Notes: generated by a model not told the origin, from the letters alone. A stretch of 64,000 nt of DNA from a bacterium (GCA_016703265.1 JADJCK010000004.1:1-64000); one strand, 5' to 3'. Positions 52,210 through 61,931 are shown, counted from the first letter of the stretch. Made by a program: numbers and translations.

Positions 52210-53124
52210 ATGCGTCCAGCCGACATCGCCCGCCTGCTCGCGCTCGCCGCCATCTGGGGCGGCTCATTCGTGTTCATGCGCGTGGCGGCGCCGGCGTTCG
52301 GGCCGGTCGTCACCGCGACCCTGCGCGTGTCGCTGGCCGGCGCGCTGCTGCTGCTGTATTTCCGGGCCGTGCGCTTTGACGCGCAGTGGCGCCTGAACTG
52401 GCGTCATTACCTGCTCGTGGGCGTCGTCAACTCGGCGGTGCCGTTCACGCTGTACAGCTACGCGGCGCTGCACATCCCGGCCTCGTACTCGGTCATCCTG
52501 AACGCGACCGCGCCGTTGTTCGGCGCCGTGTTCGCCGCCGTCTGGCTCAGCGAGGCGCTGACCCTGCGCAAGGTGACCGGCCTGCTGCTGGGCGCGCTCG
52601 GCGTGGGCCTGGTCGCGAAGGTGGGCGGCGCCGACGTCGATGCGAGCTTCCTGCGCGCCGTGGTGGCCTGCCTGATTGCGGCGATGTGCTACGCCCTGAC
52701 GGGCGTGTACCTCAAGCTCCGCGCGGCCCACATCAAGCCGATGGCGATGGCCGGCGCGAGCCAGGCCATGGCCGGGCTGGCGCTGCTGCCGCTGGCGCTG
52801 GCCTCGCCGCCGCCGCACACGCCAGGCGCGGCGGCCGTGCTGAGCGTCATCGCCCTGGCCGTGCTGTGCAGCGCCGTGGCCTACCTGCTCTACTACCGCC
52901 TCATGGCCGACGTGGGGCCGGCCCGCGCGCTGACCGTCACGTTCCTGATGCCGGTTTTCGGGATGGTATGGGGCGTCGTGTTCCTGGGCGAGAAGGTCAC
53001 GCCCTCGATGCTGGCAGGGTGCGCGCTGGTGATTGCCGGGACATTCGTGGTGTTGCGGGCGCCGTCCGCGGTCAGGCCAACTCGCGCCGCAGCCACGCCT
53101 TCGCGTGGCTCCACTGGTCCCTGA
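52210..53124 (+). CDS. EamA-family (DMT) transporter 2
   Basis: 304 residues with ten membrane spans in two repeats. Diagnostic pieces are LLALAAIWGGSFVFMRVAAP, VPFTLYSYAALHIPASYSVI, NATAPLFGAVFAAVWLSEAL, GLLLGALGVGLVAKVGG and the second-repeat VTFLMPVFGMVWGVVFLGEK. It belongs to the RhaT/YdcZ-like DMT branch and differs clearly from its neighbour, so this is not a recent duplicate. Start at the ATG at 52210. Its last 53 bases overlap the convergent ECF sigma gene. Confidence 0.92.
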   Translation: MRPADIARLLALAAIWGGSFVFMRVAAPAFGPVVTATLRVSLAGALLLLYFRAVRFDAQWRLNWRHYLLVGVVNSAVPFTLYSYAALHIPASYSVILNATAPLFGAVFAAVWLSEALTLRKVTGLLLGALGVGLVAKVGGADVDASFLRAVVACLIAAMCYALTGVYLKLRAAHIKPMAMAGASQAMAGLALLPLALASPPPHTPGAAAVLSVIALAVLCSAVAYLLYYRLMADVGPARALTVTFLMPVFGMVWGVVFLGEKVTPSMLAGCALVIAGTFVVLRAPSAVRPTRAAATPSRGSTGP

Positions 53125-53599
53125 CCGTCCGCTCGGAGACCTTCAGTTCGCGCGCGATCTCGACCTCGGTCAGCCCGGCGAAGAAGCGCATCTCGACGAT
53201 GCGCGCCTCCATCGCGTCGAGTTCGGACAGCTTCTCCAGCGCGCGATGCAGGTCGAGCATGTCCTGCGCGCGGCCGTCGTCGACGACCGCCGACTCGTCA
53301 AGCTCCACCAGCAGCGCGTCGCCGCCGCGCTTCTGCGCTTTCCGCTGCCGCGCGTGGTCCACCAGCACCTGGCGCATAGCCGTGGCCGACATGGCCAGGA
53401 AGTGCGTCCGCCCCTGGATGTCGAGCTTGTTCTGGCGGTCGAACTTGAGGTAGACCTCGTTGACCAGCGCCGTGGGCTGCAGCGTGTGGTTGCCGCGTTC
53501 GCGGCGCAGGCGGCTCTCGGCCAGCTTGCGCAGGTGGCCGTAGACCAGAGGCATGTACTCGGCGAGGCGGTCGCCTGTCTCGGATGGGCGATCAGTCAT
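53072..53599 (-). CDS. ECF sigma factor, kinase-associated subgroup
   Basis: 175 residues. Region 2 contains YMPLVYGHLRKLAESRLRRE and TALVNEVYLKFDRQNKLDIQ, then FLAMSATAMRQVLVDHARQR. Region 4 has ARIVEMRFFAGLTEVEIARE and SERTVRDQWSHAKAWLRREL. This fits the ECF group typically encoded beside Ser/Thr protein kinases, which phosphorylate or otherwise control it instead of an anti-sigma factor. No kinase is adjacent here; the broken kinase-TPR gene 12 kb away had its own sigma relict. A near-consensus promoter precedes the gene. Confidence 0.93.
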   Translation of the reverse strand: MTDRPSETGDRLAEYMPLVYGHLRKLAESRLRRERGNHTLQPTALVNEVYLKFDRQNKLDIQGRTHFLAMSATAMRQVLVDHARQRKAQKRGGDALLVELDESAVVDDGRAQDMLDLHRALEKLSELDAMEARIVEMRFFAGLTEVEIARELKVSERTVRDQWSHAKAWLRRELA

Positions 53600-53673
53600 G
53601 ATAGGGCTCTGCTCGTTCGTGGCGCCGGGGCGATGGCGGACGCGATGTTCGTGGGATCATTGAATGTCGGGTG

Positions 53674-53702
53674 ATTATACTAGCCGGACCGGATGATCGC
53701 AA
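53674..53702 (-). promoter_or_regulatory. Sigma-70 promoter of the ECF gene
   Basis: TTGCGA (53702-53697), a 17-base spacer and TATAAT (53679-53674) on the minus strand, giving a leader of about 68 bases. Confidence 0.75.
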
Positions 53703-53795
53703 TCGCCGCCCCGGGACACGGCCCGGCGGCCTCGCCCCGGGAGTGAATCTGCCGGTGATCTTCAGTATCACGCGGTCGCCGCCCCACGGGCCGGC

Positions 53796-55616
53796 TCAAC
53801 CCTGCCGCGACTCCAGATCCTCCCACCGCGCATAGACCGTCGCCAGTTCCCCCGCCAGTTCCCCAAGCCGGGCCTGGAGCCCGGGAACCTCGCCGCCCGC
53901 CTCGCGGTAGAGGGCTGGATCGGCCAGGCGCCCGTGGAGGGCAGCCAGATCCGCCTCCATGGCCTCGATCTTCGCCGGCAGCCCCGCCAGTTCCTGGTTC
54001 TCCTTCCAGGTCAGCTTGCGCGGCTTGTCGCCGGCCGGGGCCGCTTCCGGGCGCACCGGCGCCGCAGCCTTCCGCTCCCGCCGCTCCCTTTCGGCCTCGG
54101 CCTGCTTCGCCACGCGCGACACGCGCAGCCAGTCGGCATAGCCGCCCACCGTCTCGGACACGAGGCCGTTGCCTTCGAGCGCCAGGGTGCTGGTCGTGAC
54201 GTTGTCCAGGAACTCACGGTCGTGGCTGACCACCAGCAGCGTGCCGCTGAACTCCAGCACCAGCTCCTCGAGCAGGTCGAGCGTCTCCAGGTCCAGGTCG
54301 TTGGTCGGCTCGTCGAGCACCAGCAGGTTGGCCGGCTGCGTGAACAGCTTGGCCAGCAGCAGGCGGTTGCGCTCGCCTCCGGAAAGCCGCGTCAGCGGAC
54401 TGCGCGCGCGATCGGGCGTGAACAGGAAGTTCTGCAGGTAGGTGATCACGTGCAGGCTGCGCCCGTTGAGCATGATGGTGTCGCCCACACCGCAGACATT
54501 CTCCTGCACCGTCTTCGTCTCGTCGAGCTGGGCGCGCTGCTGGTCCAGGTAGGCGATCTGCAGGTTCGTGCCGTGGCGCACCGTGCCGGCGGCCGGCTGC
54601 AGGCGCCCCAGCAGCAGTTGCAGCAGCGTGGTCTTGCCGGCGCCGTTCGGGCCCAGCAGGCCCACGCGATCGCCGCGCATGATCGCCGTGCTGAAGTCGC
54701 TGACGATGACCTTGTCGCCCCAGGAAAAGTCCAGGTGCTCCGCCTTCAGCACCAGCTTGCCGCTGCGTTCGGCCTCCTGCAGCTGCAGCACCGCATCGCC
54801 CAGCCGTTCGCGGCGCTCACGGCGTTCCTCGCGCATCGCCTTCAGGGCGCGCACGCGGCCTTCGTTGCGGGTGCGGCGTTCCCGCACTCCCTGGCGAATC
54901 CACACTTCCTCCTCGGCCAGCTTGCGGTCGAACTCGGCCCACTGGGCGCGCTCGGCGCGCAGGGTCTCGTCGCGGCGGCGCAGGAAGGTGTCGTAGTCGC
55001 AGGTCCAGTCGCGCAGGCGGCCGCGGTCCAGCTCGATGACGCGCCCGGCCATCCCCCGCAGGAACGCACGATCGTGCGTGACGAAGAACAGCGTGCCCTC
55101 GAACCGGCGCAGCTGCTCTTCGAGCCAGGCGATGGCGTCGATGTCCAGGTGGTTCGTCGGCTCGTCGAGCAGCAGCAGTTCGGGCTCGCCCACCAGCGCG
55201 CGCGCCAGCAGCACGCGCCGCTTGTTGCCCATCGAGAGCGCCGTGAACTCCGCCTTCCCGTCCAGGCCCGCCTGTTCGAGGATCGTCTCGACCAGGTGCT
55301 CCAGCCGCCAGCTCTCGCCGGTCGCCAGCTCGGCCCGGCCGGCCAGGCCGCCGGCCACCACCTCGCGCACGGGGCCGGACAGGTCTGCCGGCACTTCCTG
55401 CGGCAGGAAGCCGATGCCCATGCCGGAACGGCGGATGACCTCGCCCGAATCCGGTCGCATCTCCCCCGCCAGCAGGCGCAGCAGGGTGGTCTTGCCCTCG
55501 CCGTTGCGGCCGAGCAGGCAGATGCGCTCGCCCTTCTCGACGCCCAGGTCCACCTGGTCGAGCACGGGCGGTCCACCGAGGGACAGGTTGACCGATTTGA
55601 GTTCGAGCAGGGCCAT
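53796..55616 (-). CDS. ABC-F ATPase, Uup-like
   Basis: 606 residues with two ABC domains and no membrane part. Domain 1: Walker A LGRNGEGKTTLLRLLAG, signature LSMGNKRRVLLARAL (variant), Walker B LLLLDEPTNHLDI. Then a linker helix rich in charged residues (RRDETLRAERAQWAEFDRKL) and domain 2: LGPNGAGKTTLLQLLLG, LSGGERNRLLLAKLF, LLVLDEPTNDLDL. The C-terminal 60 residues form a coiled coil (KIEAMEADLAALHGRLADPA), as in Uup, which binds DNA and ribosomes. The ATG at 55616 follows GAGGAG at nine bases. ABC-F proteins rescue stalled ribosomes or influence precise excision; antibiotic resistance is not implied. Confidence 0.95.
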   Translation of the reverse strand: MALLELKSVNLSLGGPPVLDQVDLGVEKGERICLLGRNGEGKTTLLRLLAGEMRPDSGEVIRRSGMGIGFLPQEVPADLSGPVREVVAGGLAGRAELATGESWRLEHLVETILEQAGLDGKAEFTALSMGNKRRVLLARALVGEPELLLLDEPTNHLDIDAIAWLEEQLRRFEGTLFFVTHDRAFLRGMAGRVIELDRGRLRDWTCDYDTFLRRRDETLRAERAQWAEFDRKLAEEEVWIRQGVRERRTRNEGRVRALKAMREERRERRERLGDAVLQLQEAERSGKLVLKAEHLDFSWGDKVIVSDFSTAIMRGDRVGLLGPNGAGKTTLLQLLLGRLQPAAGTVRHGTNLQIAYLDQQRAQLDETKTVQENVCGVGDTIMLNGRSLHVITYLQNFLFTPDRARSPLTRLSGGERNRLLLAKLFTQPANLLVLDEPTNDLDLETLDLLEELVLEFSGTLLVVSHDREFLDNVTTSTLALEGNGLVSETVGGYADWLRVSRVAKQAEAERERRERKAAAPVRPEAAPAGDKPRKLTWKENQELAGLPAKIEAMEADLAALHGRLADPALYREAGGEVPGLQARLGELAGELATVYARWEDLESRQG

Positions 55617-55760
55617 GCCGGCAGGCTCCTCGCCTTGTTCGCGGATCCTCGCGACGGGCCGCAGGGGCGCCGTCGCAGCGTTTAGGTTCGCCCCTGGACC
55701 ACGAGTCTGCAAGTGCGGCGTGAGGCGGCGCTTAACCCCCGCCGGCCCCGGCCGATAACA

Positions 55761-55774
55761 CAATATCGTTATTG
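55761..55774. promoter_or_regulatory. Inverted repeat in the ABC-F / V4R divergent region
   Basis: CAATA-TCGT-TATTG, a small AT-rich inverted repeat 49 bases before the V4R gene. Possible operator; no clear promoter hexamers. Confidence 0.3.
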
Positions 55775-55822
55775 CGCACCTTCGCCCTGGCACGCCTGGC
55801 CCGCCTGTTCCGGAGGCACGCC

Positions 55823-56359
55823 ATGAAACCGCCATTCGCCGATACCGTCACGCTCTGCTGGTCCGACCTCGGCGATGTCGCCGAGGGCCGCCCCCACCTC
55901 GGCGCCGAAGTGCCGGTGGTCGTGTATCGCCTCGCCCAGTATGCGCTGCGTGAGGCGATCGCCGCCAACTTCGGCGAGGAGATCGCCGGGAAGCTGCTCC
56001 GCGAAGGCGGCTGGATCGCCGGCCGCGAGTTCTGCCGCAACACGCTCGACACCTCGCTCACGCCCGCGGCCTTCATCGACCAGCTGCAGGATACGCTTGC
56101 CGAATAGCGGATCGGCATCCTTCGAGTCGAATCGCTGGATCTCGCAACCCTGACCATGACGCTGACCGTTTCCGAGGATCTCGATTGCTCGGGCCTGCCC
56201 GTGTCTGGCAAGACCGTCTGCGACTACGACGAGGGATTCATCGCCGGCATCCTGTACGAGTTCCTGCACGTCGACTTCCGCGTCGTCGAGATCGACTGCT
56301 GGGCCACCGGCGACCGCACCTGCAGGTTCTCCGTGACCCCGGTCACGGCAGGATCGTGA
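55823..56359 (+). pseudogene. V4R-domain sensor protein with in-frame amber codon
   Basis: ATG at 55823 with GGAGG upstream. The frame reads 94 residues (VVVYRLAQYALREAIAANFG, AGREFCRNTLDTS) to TAG at 56105-56107 and then continues in the same frame with RIGILRVESLDLATLTMTLT, EDLDCSGLPVSGKTVCDYDE, EFLHVDFRVVEIDCW and TGDRTCRF to the TGA at 56357. The whole matches a 178-residue V4R (4-vinyl-reductase) domain with its cysteine cluster (CW.TGDR.C). V4R domains bind small hydrocarbons or metals as sensors. Only one codon is wrong, with no indel: a nonsense mutation, a base-call error or stop readthrough. The end overlaps the kinase start by four bases. Confidence 0.82.
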
Positions 56360-57501
56360 CCGCGACCGCGAACACGCGCCTGTCGGCGCTGACGGCGCGC
56401 CTGCAGGCCCTGTCCGAAGGGCGGCCGGCGCCGGCAAACAGTGCCGTGCCGGCTGGTGGTGCCCTCGCTGATCCCGACCCCGCCCAGCTCGACGCCGCTT
56501 CGCTGCTCACGCTCGTCAGGGCCGCCGAGCGCCTTGCCGATGACGCCGAGGCCATGCGCGCCTTTTCTGCGGCCCTGGCAGGGGGAGACCTGGACTTCTC
56601 GCCCCCGCCGCGCGTCCACCTGCTCGGCCCCCTCAAGGCGCTGCAGTCCAGCCTGCGTCACCTGACCTGGCAGACGCGCGAGGTCGCCGGAGGGCATCTC
56701 GAGCATCGCGTCGACTTCCTGGGCGAGTTCTCCGTCGCCTTCAACAGCATGATCGATTCGCTGCGCGCCAAGCGGCAGGCCGAAGCCGAGGCGCTGCACG
56801 CCACGCGGCAGGCCGGCATCGGCCAGGTGGCGAACGCTTCCGCCCACGAGATCAACTCGGTCATCCAGTACATGGTCTCCAACCTGCAGTACCTGGCCGA
56901 AGTGATCCCGCTGCAACCCGCGGCGGATGACACCGCAGCCGCCGACATCCGGGCCGCGCTGGCCGAGACCCTCGAGGGGGCCGAGCGCATCGGGCTGACG
57001 GTGACGGCGCTGCGCGAGTTCTCGAACACCGAAGGCAGCGCGACGACCGACCTCAATCGCGCGGTGTCCAACACCCATCTCGTGGCGCGCCACACCTGCC
57101 AGTCGGTCGGCGCGGTCGAGCTCGACCTGCAGCCGGGGTTGCCGGTCGTCGCGGGCCGCGCGGCCGATGTGTGCCAGGTGGTCCTGCAGCTGCTCACCAA
57201 CGCAGCCCGCGCCGTCGCCGGGCCGGCAAGTCCGGGGCGCGGTCGGATCGCGGTGTCCACCGGACGCTGCGGCGGGTTCGTACGCCTGCAGGTGGTCGAC
57301 AACGGTTGCGGCATCCCCGCAGACTGTCGGGAGAAGGTGTTCGAGCTCTTCTTCAGCGGCTGGCCGGAAGGCACCGGCCGCGGGCTCGGCCTGCCCATCT
57401 GTCGCGACATCGTGATAAACCGCCTTGGAGGCCGCCTGCAGATCGACGATGCCCCCGGCGGCGGAACGGTCGTGACCGTCGACCTGCGCTGCGCCGGCTA
57501 A
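56356..57501 (+). CDS. Sensor histidine kinase coupled to the V4R protein
   Basis: 381 residues. The GTG at 56356 overlaps the V4R stop (GTGA), so the kinase depends on translation of the upstream frame. No membrane span: a HAMP-like segment (REVAGGHLEHRVDFLGEFSV), H-box (NASAHEINSVIQYM), N-box (VLQLLTNAARAVAG), G1 (VVDNGCGIP) and G2 (GTGRGLGLPICRDI). The kinase is soluble and probably receives its signal from the V4R protein as a separate sensor subunit. No response regulator is adjacent. Confidence 0.9.
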   Translation: MTATANTRLSALTARLQALSEGRPAPANSAVPAGGALADPDPAQLDAASLLTLVRAAERLADDAEAMRAFSAALAGGDLDFSPPPRVHLLGPLKALQSSLRHLTWQTREVAGGHLEHRVDFLGEFSVAFNSMIDSLRAKRQAEAEALHATRQAGIGQVANASAHEINSVIQYMVSNLQYLAEVIPLQPAADDTAAADIRAALAETLEGAERIGLTVTALREFSNTEGSATTDLNRAVSNTHLVARHTCQSVGAVELDLQPGLPVVAGRAADVCQVVLQLLTNAARAVAGPASPGRGRIAVSTGRCGGFVRLQVVDNGCGIPADCREKVFELFFSGWPEGTGRGLGLPICRDIVINRLGGRLQIDDAPGGGTVVTVDLRCAG

Positions 57502-57605
57502 ATCGCGCCCGGGCACTGGCCGTCCGGCAACCATTCCCTCATAATGTCGTACAAACCCGGACGGTGCCCACCGTCCGTTTTGCCCATTCCCCAGCGGAGG
57601 AATCC

Positions 57606-60302
57606 ATGCGTTCGATCCTGTTCCTGGCCGCCCTGATCGGGCTGGCTGCTGGAGGCTCCATGGCCGCGACGCTCCCGGTCGAGACCTACACCCTGCCCAA
57701 CGGACTGACCGTGATCCTGCACGAGGACCACTCCCAGCCGATGGTCACGATCAACACCTGGTTCGCCGTCGGCTCGAAGGACGAGTCTCCCGGGCGCACG
57801 GGCTTCGCGCACCTGTTCGAGCACCTGATGTTCATGGGTACCGAGCGGGTGCCCGACAACCAGTTCGACATGCTCATGGAGCGCGGCGGCGGCGCCAACA
57901 ACGCCTCGACGAGCAATGACCGCACGAACTACTACTCGTGGGGGCCGCGCTCGCTGTTGCCGACGCTGCTGTGGCTCGACGCCGACCGGCTCGAGGGGCT
58001 CAGCCGCGCCATGACGCAGGAGAAGCTCGACCTTCAGCGCAACGTCGTGCGCAACGAGCGCCGCCAGAGCTACGAGAACCAGCCCTACGGCGCCGCCGAA
58101 CTGATGGTCTCTGACGCCATGTGGCCCCAGGGCCATCCCTACCATCACCCGGTGATCGGCAGCCATGAAGACCTTGAGGCCGCCACCGTGGAGGACGTGA
58201 AGGGCTTCTTCGACACCTACTACGTGCCCGGCAACGCCTCGCTGGTCGTGGCCGGCGACTTCGACCCCGCCGAGGCGAAGAAGCTCATCGCCTCCACGTT
58301 CGGCGCCGTGCCCGTGCGGCCGCTGCCCGAACACCGCACCGCGGCGCCCGTCACGCTCGAGCGCGAGGTGCGCCGCCTGGCCACCGATCGCGTGCGCTTC
58401 CCGCGCCTCTACCTGGTCTGGCACTCGCCGGCCGCGTACCAGGACGGCGATGCCGACATGGACGTCCTGTCGTCGGTGCTCGCCGCCGGGACCACCGGTC
58501 GCCTGGTCGAGCGCCTGGTGATGAAGGACCAGCTGGCGCAGTCGGTCCAGGTCTACCAGGACAGCCGCGAACTGGGCTCCGAGTTCCACATCGAGGCCAC
58601 AGCGGCTGAAGGCGCTGACCTCGAGCACATCAAGCAGGTGGTGCTGGAGGAGATCGCGCGCCTGCAGAAGGAGGGCCCCACGGCCGCCGAGCTGGCCCGC
58701 GTCAAGGCCGCGACCGAGTCGGGTTACCTGCGCATGAAGGAGAACCTCGACCGTCGCGCCGACCTCCTCAACGCGTATCGCGCCGCCTACGGCGAGGCGA
58801 ACAGCTTCGACCGCGACCTGGCGCGCCGCCTGGCGCCGACGTCCGAATCGGTGCAGAAGTGGGCGCGCGAGGTGCTCGGCGAAGGTCGCCTCGACCTGCG
58901 CGTGCTGCCGCTCGCAGCCGAGGCGACCACTGCCAGCCTCGACCAGCGGCCCGGCAACCTGCCCGAAATCCCGGCCGAACCGGCGGTGCCGGTGAAGCTC
59001 ACGCTGAAGAACGGGCAGCCCCTGTACGTGGTGAGCAAGCCGGGCAGCGGCCTGTTCTCGGGACATGTCATCATCGACGGTGGCGAGCGGATGCTCGACG
59101 CCGGACAAGCCGGGCTGGCTTCATTGAGCGCCACGCTGGTCACGCGCGGTGCCGGCAAGCTCGACGCCACGGCCTATGCCGATGCGGTGACGACGCTGGG
59201 CGCCCGCATCCAGGCGACGAGCGGCACCAACTCGGTGACGCTGGGCGTGTCGGGGCTCACCTCGCGCCTTGATGCCACGCTGGCGCTCATGGCCGACGCG
59301 CTCCTGCGCCCGACCCTCGGCGCCGCGGACTTCGACCGCGAGAAGGAACTCGCCCTGGCCGGCATCCGCGCCCGCACGGAGAATGCGGGTCGTGTGGCGC
59401 AGGCCGTTGGTCGTGCGGCGCTGTACGGCGCCGGCGACCCGCGCGGCCGCCCCTCCGAAGGCCACGAGACCACGGTGGCGAAGTTGACGCGCGAGGACGT
59501 GGTGCAGTGGACGCCGAAGCTGTTCGCCCCCGCGCGCGCCACGCTGGTGTTTGCCGGCGACTTCACGCCCGAGCAGATCAAGGCCGCACTCGATCGCGCG
59601 CTCGGCGCCTGGAAGGGCGGCGAGGCGACGGTGGTCGCGGCGCCGGCGCCTCTCACCGCGCCGAAGCCCGGCCTGCTGCTGGTCGACCGCCCGGGCGCCC
59701 CGCAGACGGTGATCTCGATCTGGCGTCCGGTCACGGCTCCCGACGGTGCCGACCGCGTGAAGCGCCAGTGCATCAACACGCTGTTCGGAGCCTCGTTCAC
59801 CAGCCGGCTCAACCAGAACATCCGCGAGAAGAACGGCTTCTCGTACGGTGCGCGCTCTGGCTTCGCCGAGGATGCCGGCCAGTGGGTGCTGACCTCCGGC
59901 TCTTCGGTGCAGACAAAGGTCACCGGCCCGGCGCTGACCGAGTTCAAACACGAGTTCGAGGGACTGGCCACCGGCAACGTCACCGCCGACGAGCTCGAGA
60001 AGGCCGTGCGCACCGTGCGCTTCGAGCTGGAGACGTCTGGCGACACGACGGCCGCGTCGGCGGAAGTGGTGGCCAACCTTGTGCGCAACGGCCGTCCCTC
60101 CGACGCCGTGCGCCAGGACCTGGCCCAGGTGCCCGGCATCGACCTCGCCGCGGCGAACGCGCTGGCGCGGTCGGGCCTCTACCGCTGGGACGACCTGCTG
60201 GTGGTGCTGGTCGGCGACAAGGCCGAGGTGCTGCCGCAGCTGGCGGCGGCCGGGTTCCCGGTGCCGAAGATTGTCGATGCTGACGGGCAGCCGCTGCCCT
60301 AG
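57606..60302 (+). CDS. Secreted M16 zinc peptidase, two-domain
   Basis: 898 residues. ATG at 57606 with GGAGG; signal peptide (ILFLAALIGLAAGGSMAA). The first M16 half carries the inverted zinc motif HLFEH (69-73) in GFAHLFEHLMFMGTERVPDN, plus the distal Glu in LQRNVVRNERR. The second half (from about 455) lacks the motif but keeps the substrate-binding R/Y region (NQNIREKNGFSYGARSGF). Pitrilysin/insulinase-family enzymes of this pattern degrade peptides in the periplasm; the single-chain form joins catalytic and inactive subunits like those of PqqF or YhjJ-type pairs. Confidence 0.94.
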   Translation: MRSILFLAALIGLAAGGSMAATLPVETYTLPNGLTVILHEDHSQPMVTINTWFAVGSKDESPGRTGFAHLFEHLMFMGTERVPDNQFDMLMERGGGANNASTSNDRTNYYSWGPRSLLPTLLWLDADRLEGLSRAMTQEKLDLQRNVVRNERRQSYENQPYGAAELMVSDAMWPQGHPYHHPVIGSHEDLEAATVEDVKGFFDTYYVPGNASLVVAGDFDPAEAKKLIASTFGAVPVRPLPEHRTAAPVTLEREVRRLATDRVRFPRLYLVWHSPAAYQDGDADMDVLSSVLAAGTTGRLVERLVMKDQLAQSVQVYQDSRELGSEFHIEATAAEGADLEHIKQVVLEEIARLQKEGPTAAELARVKAATESGYLRMKENLDRRADLLNAYRAAYGEANSFDRDLARRLAPTSESVQKWAREVLGEGRLDLRVLPLAAEATTASLDQRPGNLPEIPAEPAVPVKLTLKNGQPLYVVSKPGSGLFSGHVIIDGGERMLDAGQAGLASLSATLVTRGAGKLDATAYADAVTTLGARIQATSGTNSVTLGVSGLTSRLDATLALMADALLRPTLGAADFDREKELALAGIRARTENAGRVAQAVGRAALYGAGDPRGRPSEGHETTVAKLTREDVVQWTPKLFAPARATLVFAGDFTPEQIKAALDRALGAWKGGEATVVAAPAPLTAPKPGLLLVDRPGAPQTVISIWRPVTAPDGADRVKRQCINTLFGASFTSRLNQNIREKNGFSYGARSGFAEDAGQWVLTSGSSVQTKVTGPALTEFKHEFEGLATGNVTADELEKAVRTVRFELETSGDTTAASAEVVANLVRNGRPSDAVRQDLAQVPGIDLAAANALARSGLYRWDDLLVVLVGDKAEVLPQLAAAGFPVPKIVDADGQPLP

Positions 60303-60330
60303 GCGGGGCGATTCAGGCGGACACGACGCG

Positions 60331-60361
60331 AACGGCCGGCTCCCGCGCGGGGCCGGCCGTT
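60331..60361. terminator. Bidirectional hairpin after the M16 gene
   Basis: A stem of up to 13 bp (AACGGCCGGC / GCCGGCCGTT) with a five-base loop and TTT after it, between the convergent M16 and chemoreceptor genes. Confidence 0.75.
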
Positions 60362-60396
60362 TCGCATCATCGAAGAGCGCGTCTCCAACAGTCCGC

Positions 60397-61830
60397 TCAA
60401 TGCGTTCCCGACACCACCGACTCCAGCGACTGCACGATCTCCTGCAGCGTCGCCGCCTGCGAACTGAGCTGCTGCCCGGCCGCCGAGAGATCCTCGGAAC
60501 TGCTCGCGTTCCTCTGCGTGACCGTATCGAGCTGCTCCATGGCGTTGCCGATCTGGCCGATGCCGTCCGCCTGCAGGCTCGACGCACGCGTGACCTCGCC
60601 CAGGATGCCGGCCAGGCTGTCGATGGCGGCCGTCATGCCGCCGAGGATCGCGGCGAACTCGGTGCTCGCCCGAACGCCCGCGTCGGCATGGCCGCGCGAC
60701 TGGTCGATCAGTCCGTTCGTGTTGCGCGCCGCCTCGGCGCTCCGCTGCGCCAGATTGCGCACCTCCTCGGCCACGACGGCGAAGCCCTTGCCCGCCTCGC
60801 CGGCGCGCGCCGCCTCCACCGCGGCATTCAGGGCCAGCAGGTTGGTCTGGAACGCGATCTCGTCGATCACCTTGATGATGCGCGCGGTTTCGTCGGACGA
60901 CTGCTTGATGGCGGCAATCGCGTCGCGCATGCCCGACATCGCCTCATTGCCGCGCGCTGCCGAGACGCTTGCCGCTGCCGCCAGTTCGTCGGCCTGCCGC
61001 GTGCTGTCGGCGTTGTGCCGCGTCGTGGCGGCGATCTGTTGCACCGAAGCCGACGTTTCCTGCAGCGATGCCGCCTGTTCGGTGGTGCTCTCGGCCACGG
61101 CGCCGCTGGCGTCGGCAATGTCGCTGGCGCTGGCGAACACGTTGGCGGCGCCCTCGCGCAGGCCCGCGATGGCCAGGTTGATCGGCCGCGAGATGGAGCG
61201 CGCCAGCAGCCACGACAGCGTGACACTGATCGCGATCAGCACCCCGGCGACGCCGAAGACGAGGAACAGCGCCCGGTTGGCCTCTGCGGCGACATCATCC
61301 AGGTACATGCCCGAGCCGACGATCCAGCCCCACTCCGGCACCAGCTTCACGTAGCTGCTCTTGGGCACCGGGTCATCGTGCTTCGGCTTGGCCCAGCGGT
61401 AGTTCACGTAGCCGGCGCCTTCGGTCCGGCAGACGGCGGCCATGTCCCGGAACAGGAAGGTGCCGTCCGGGTCCTTGTACTCGCGCAGGTCCTTGCCGTC
61501 CAGCTCGGGCTTCATCGGGTGCATGACCATGGCGGGCACGGTGTCGTTCACCCAGAAGTAGTTGTCGCCGTCGTAGCGCAGGCAGCGAAGCGCTGTGAGA
61601 GCGCGCGCCTTCGCCTCCTCCTCGCTCATCTCGCCGCGCTTCGCGGCTTCGACGTGGAAGGCAACGGCGCTGGTCGCCGACTCCACCAGCTGGCGCAGGG
61701 CCACCCGCTTCGAATCGTAGATCGACGAGCGCAGCTGGGGATACAGCCAGCCCAGCAGCGCCGTGAAGCAGACGACAATGCCGATGCCCAGCGTCAGGAT
61801 GCGTCGCGAAAGGGACAGGCGGTCCAGCAT
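60397..61830 (-). CDS. Methyl-accepting chemotaxis protein with sCache domain
   Basis: 477 residues. First membrane span (RILTLGIGIVVCFTALLGWL), a periplasmic single-Cache domain (about 40-185: GDNYFWVNDTVPAMVMHPMK, GYVNYRWAKPK, EWGWIVGSGMYLDD), a second span (ALFLVFGVAGVLIAISVTLS), then the long signalling coiled coil with the hairpin tip IDEIAFQTNLLALNAAVEAA and RAGEAGKGFAVVAEEVRNLA. sCache_2 receptors bind small carboxylates or amines. A short leader contains a sigma-28-like promoter. The second chemoreceptor gene is divergent. Confidence 0.95.
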   Translation of the reverse strand: MLDRLSLSRRILTLGIGIVVCFTALLGWLYPQLRSSIYDSKRVALRQLVESATSAVAFHVEAAKRGEMSEEEAKARALTALRCLRYDGDNYFWVNDTVPAMVMHPMKPELDGKDLREYKDPDGTFLFRDMAAVCRTEGAGYVNYRWAKPKHDDPVPKSSYVKLVPEWGWIVGSGMYLDDVAAEANRALFLVFGVAGVLIAISVTLSWLLARSISRPINLAIAGLREGAANVFASASDIADASGAVAESTTEQAASLQETSASVQQIAATTRHNADSTRQADELAAAASVSAARGNEAMSGMRDAIAAIKQSSDETARIIKVIDEIAFQTNLLALNAAVEAARAGEAGKGFAVVAEEVRNLAQRSAEAARNTNGLIDQSRGHADAGVRASTEFAAILGGMTAAIDSLAGILGEVTRASSLQADGIGQIGNAMEQLDTVTQRNASSSEDLSAAGQQLSSQAATLQEIVQSLESVVSGTH

Positions 61831-61931
61831 GAGGTCAGCCCTCCTCGGGTCCGGCAGCGGGAATCGGCGATGGTCACATTCCGTAGGGCGGAAGGGACGG
61901 GTCCGGACGGGCCCCTAATCACCACTACAGA

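Noticed and set aside
53934..55685. Long plus-strand frame opposite the ABC-F gene, and similar long frames opposite clpB, rsgA and others
   Set aside because: These are antisense shadows caused by GC-rich codon third positions; composition (R, H, A, Q rich) and lack of motifs show they are not genes.
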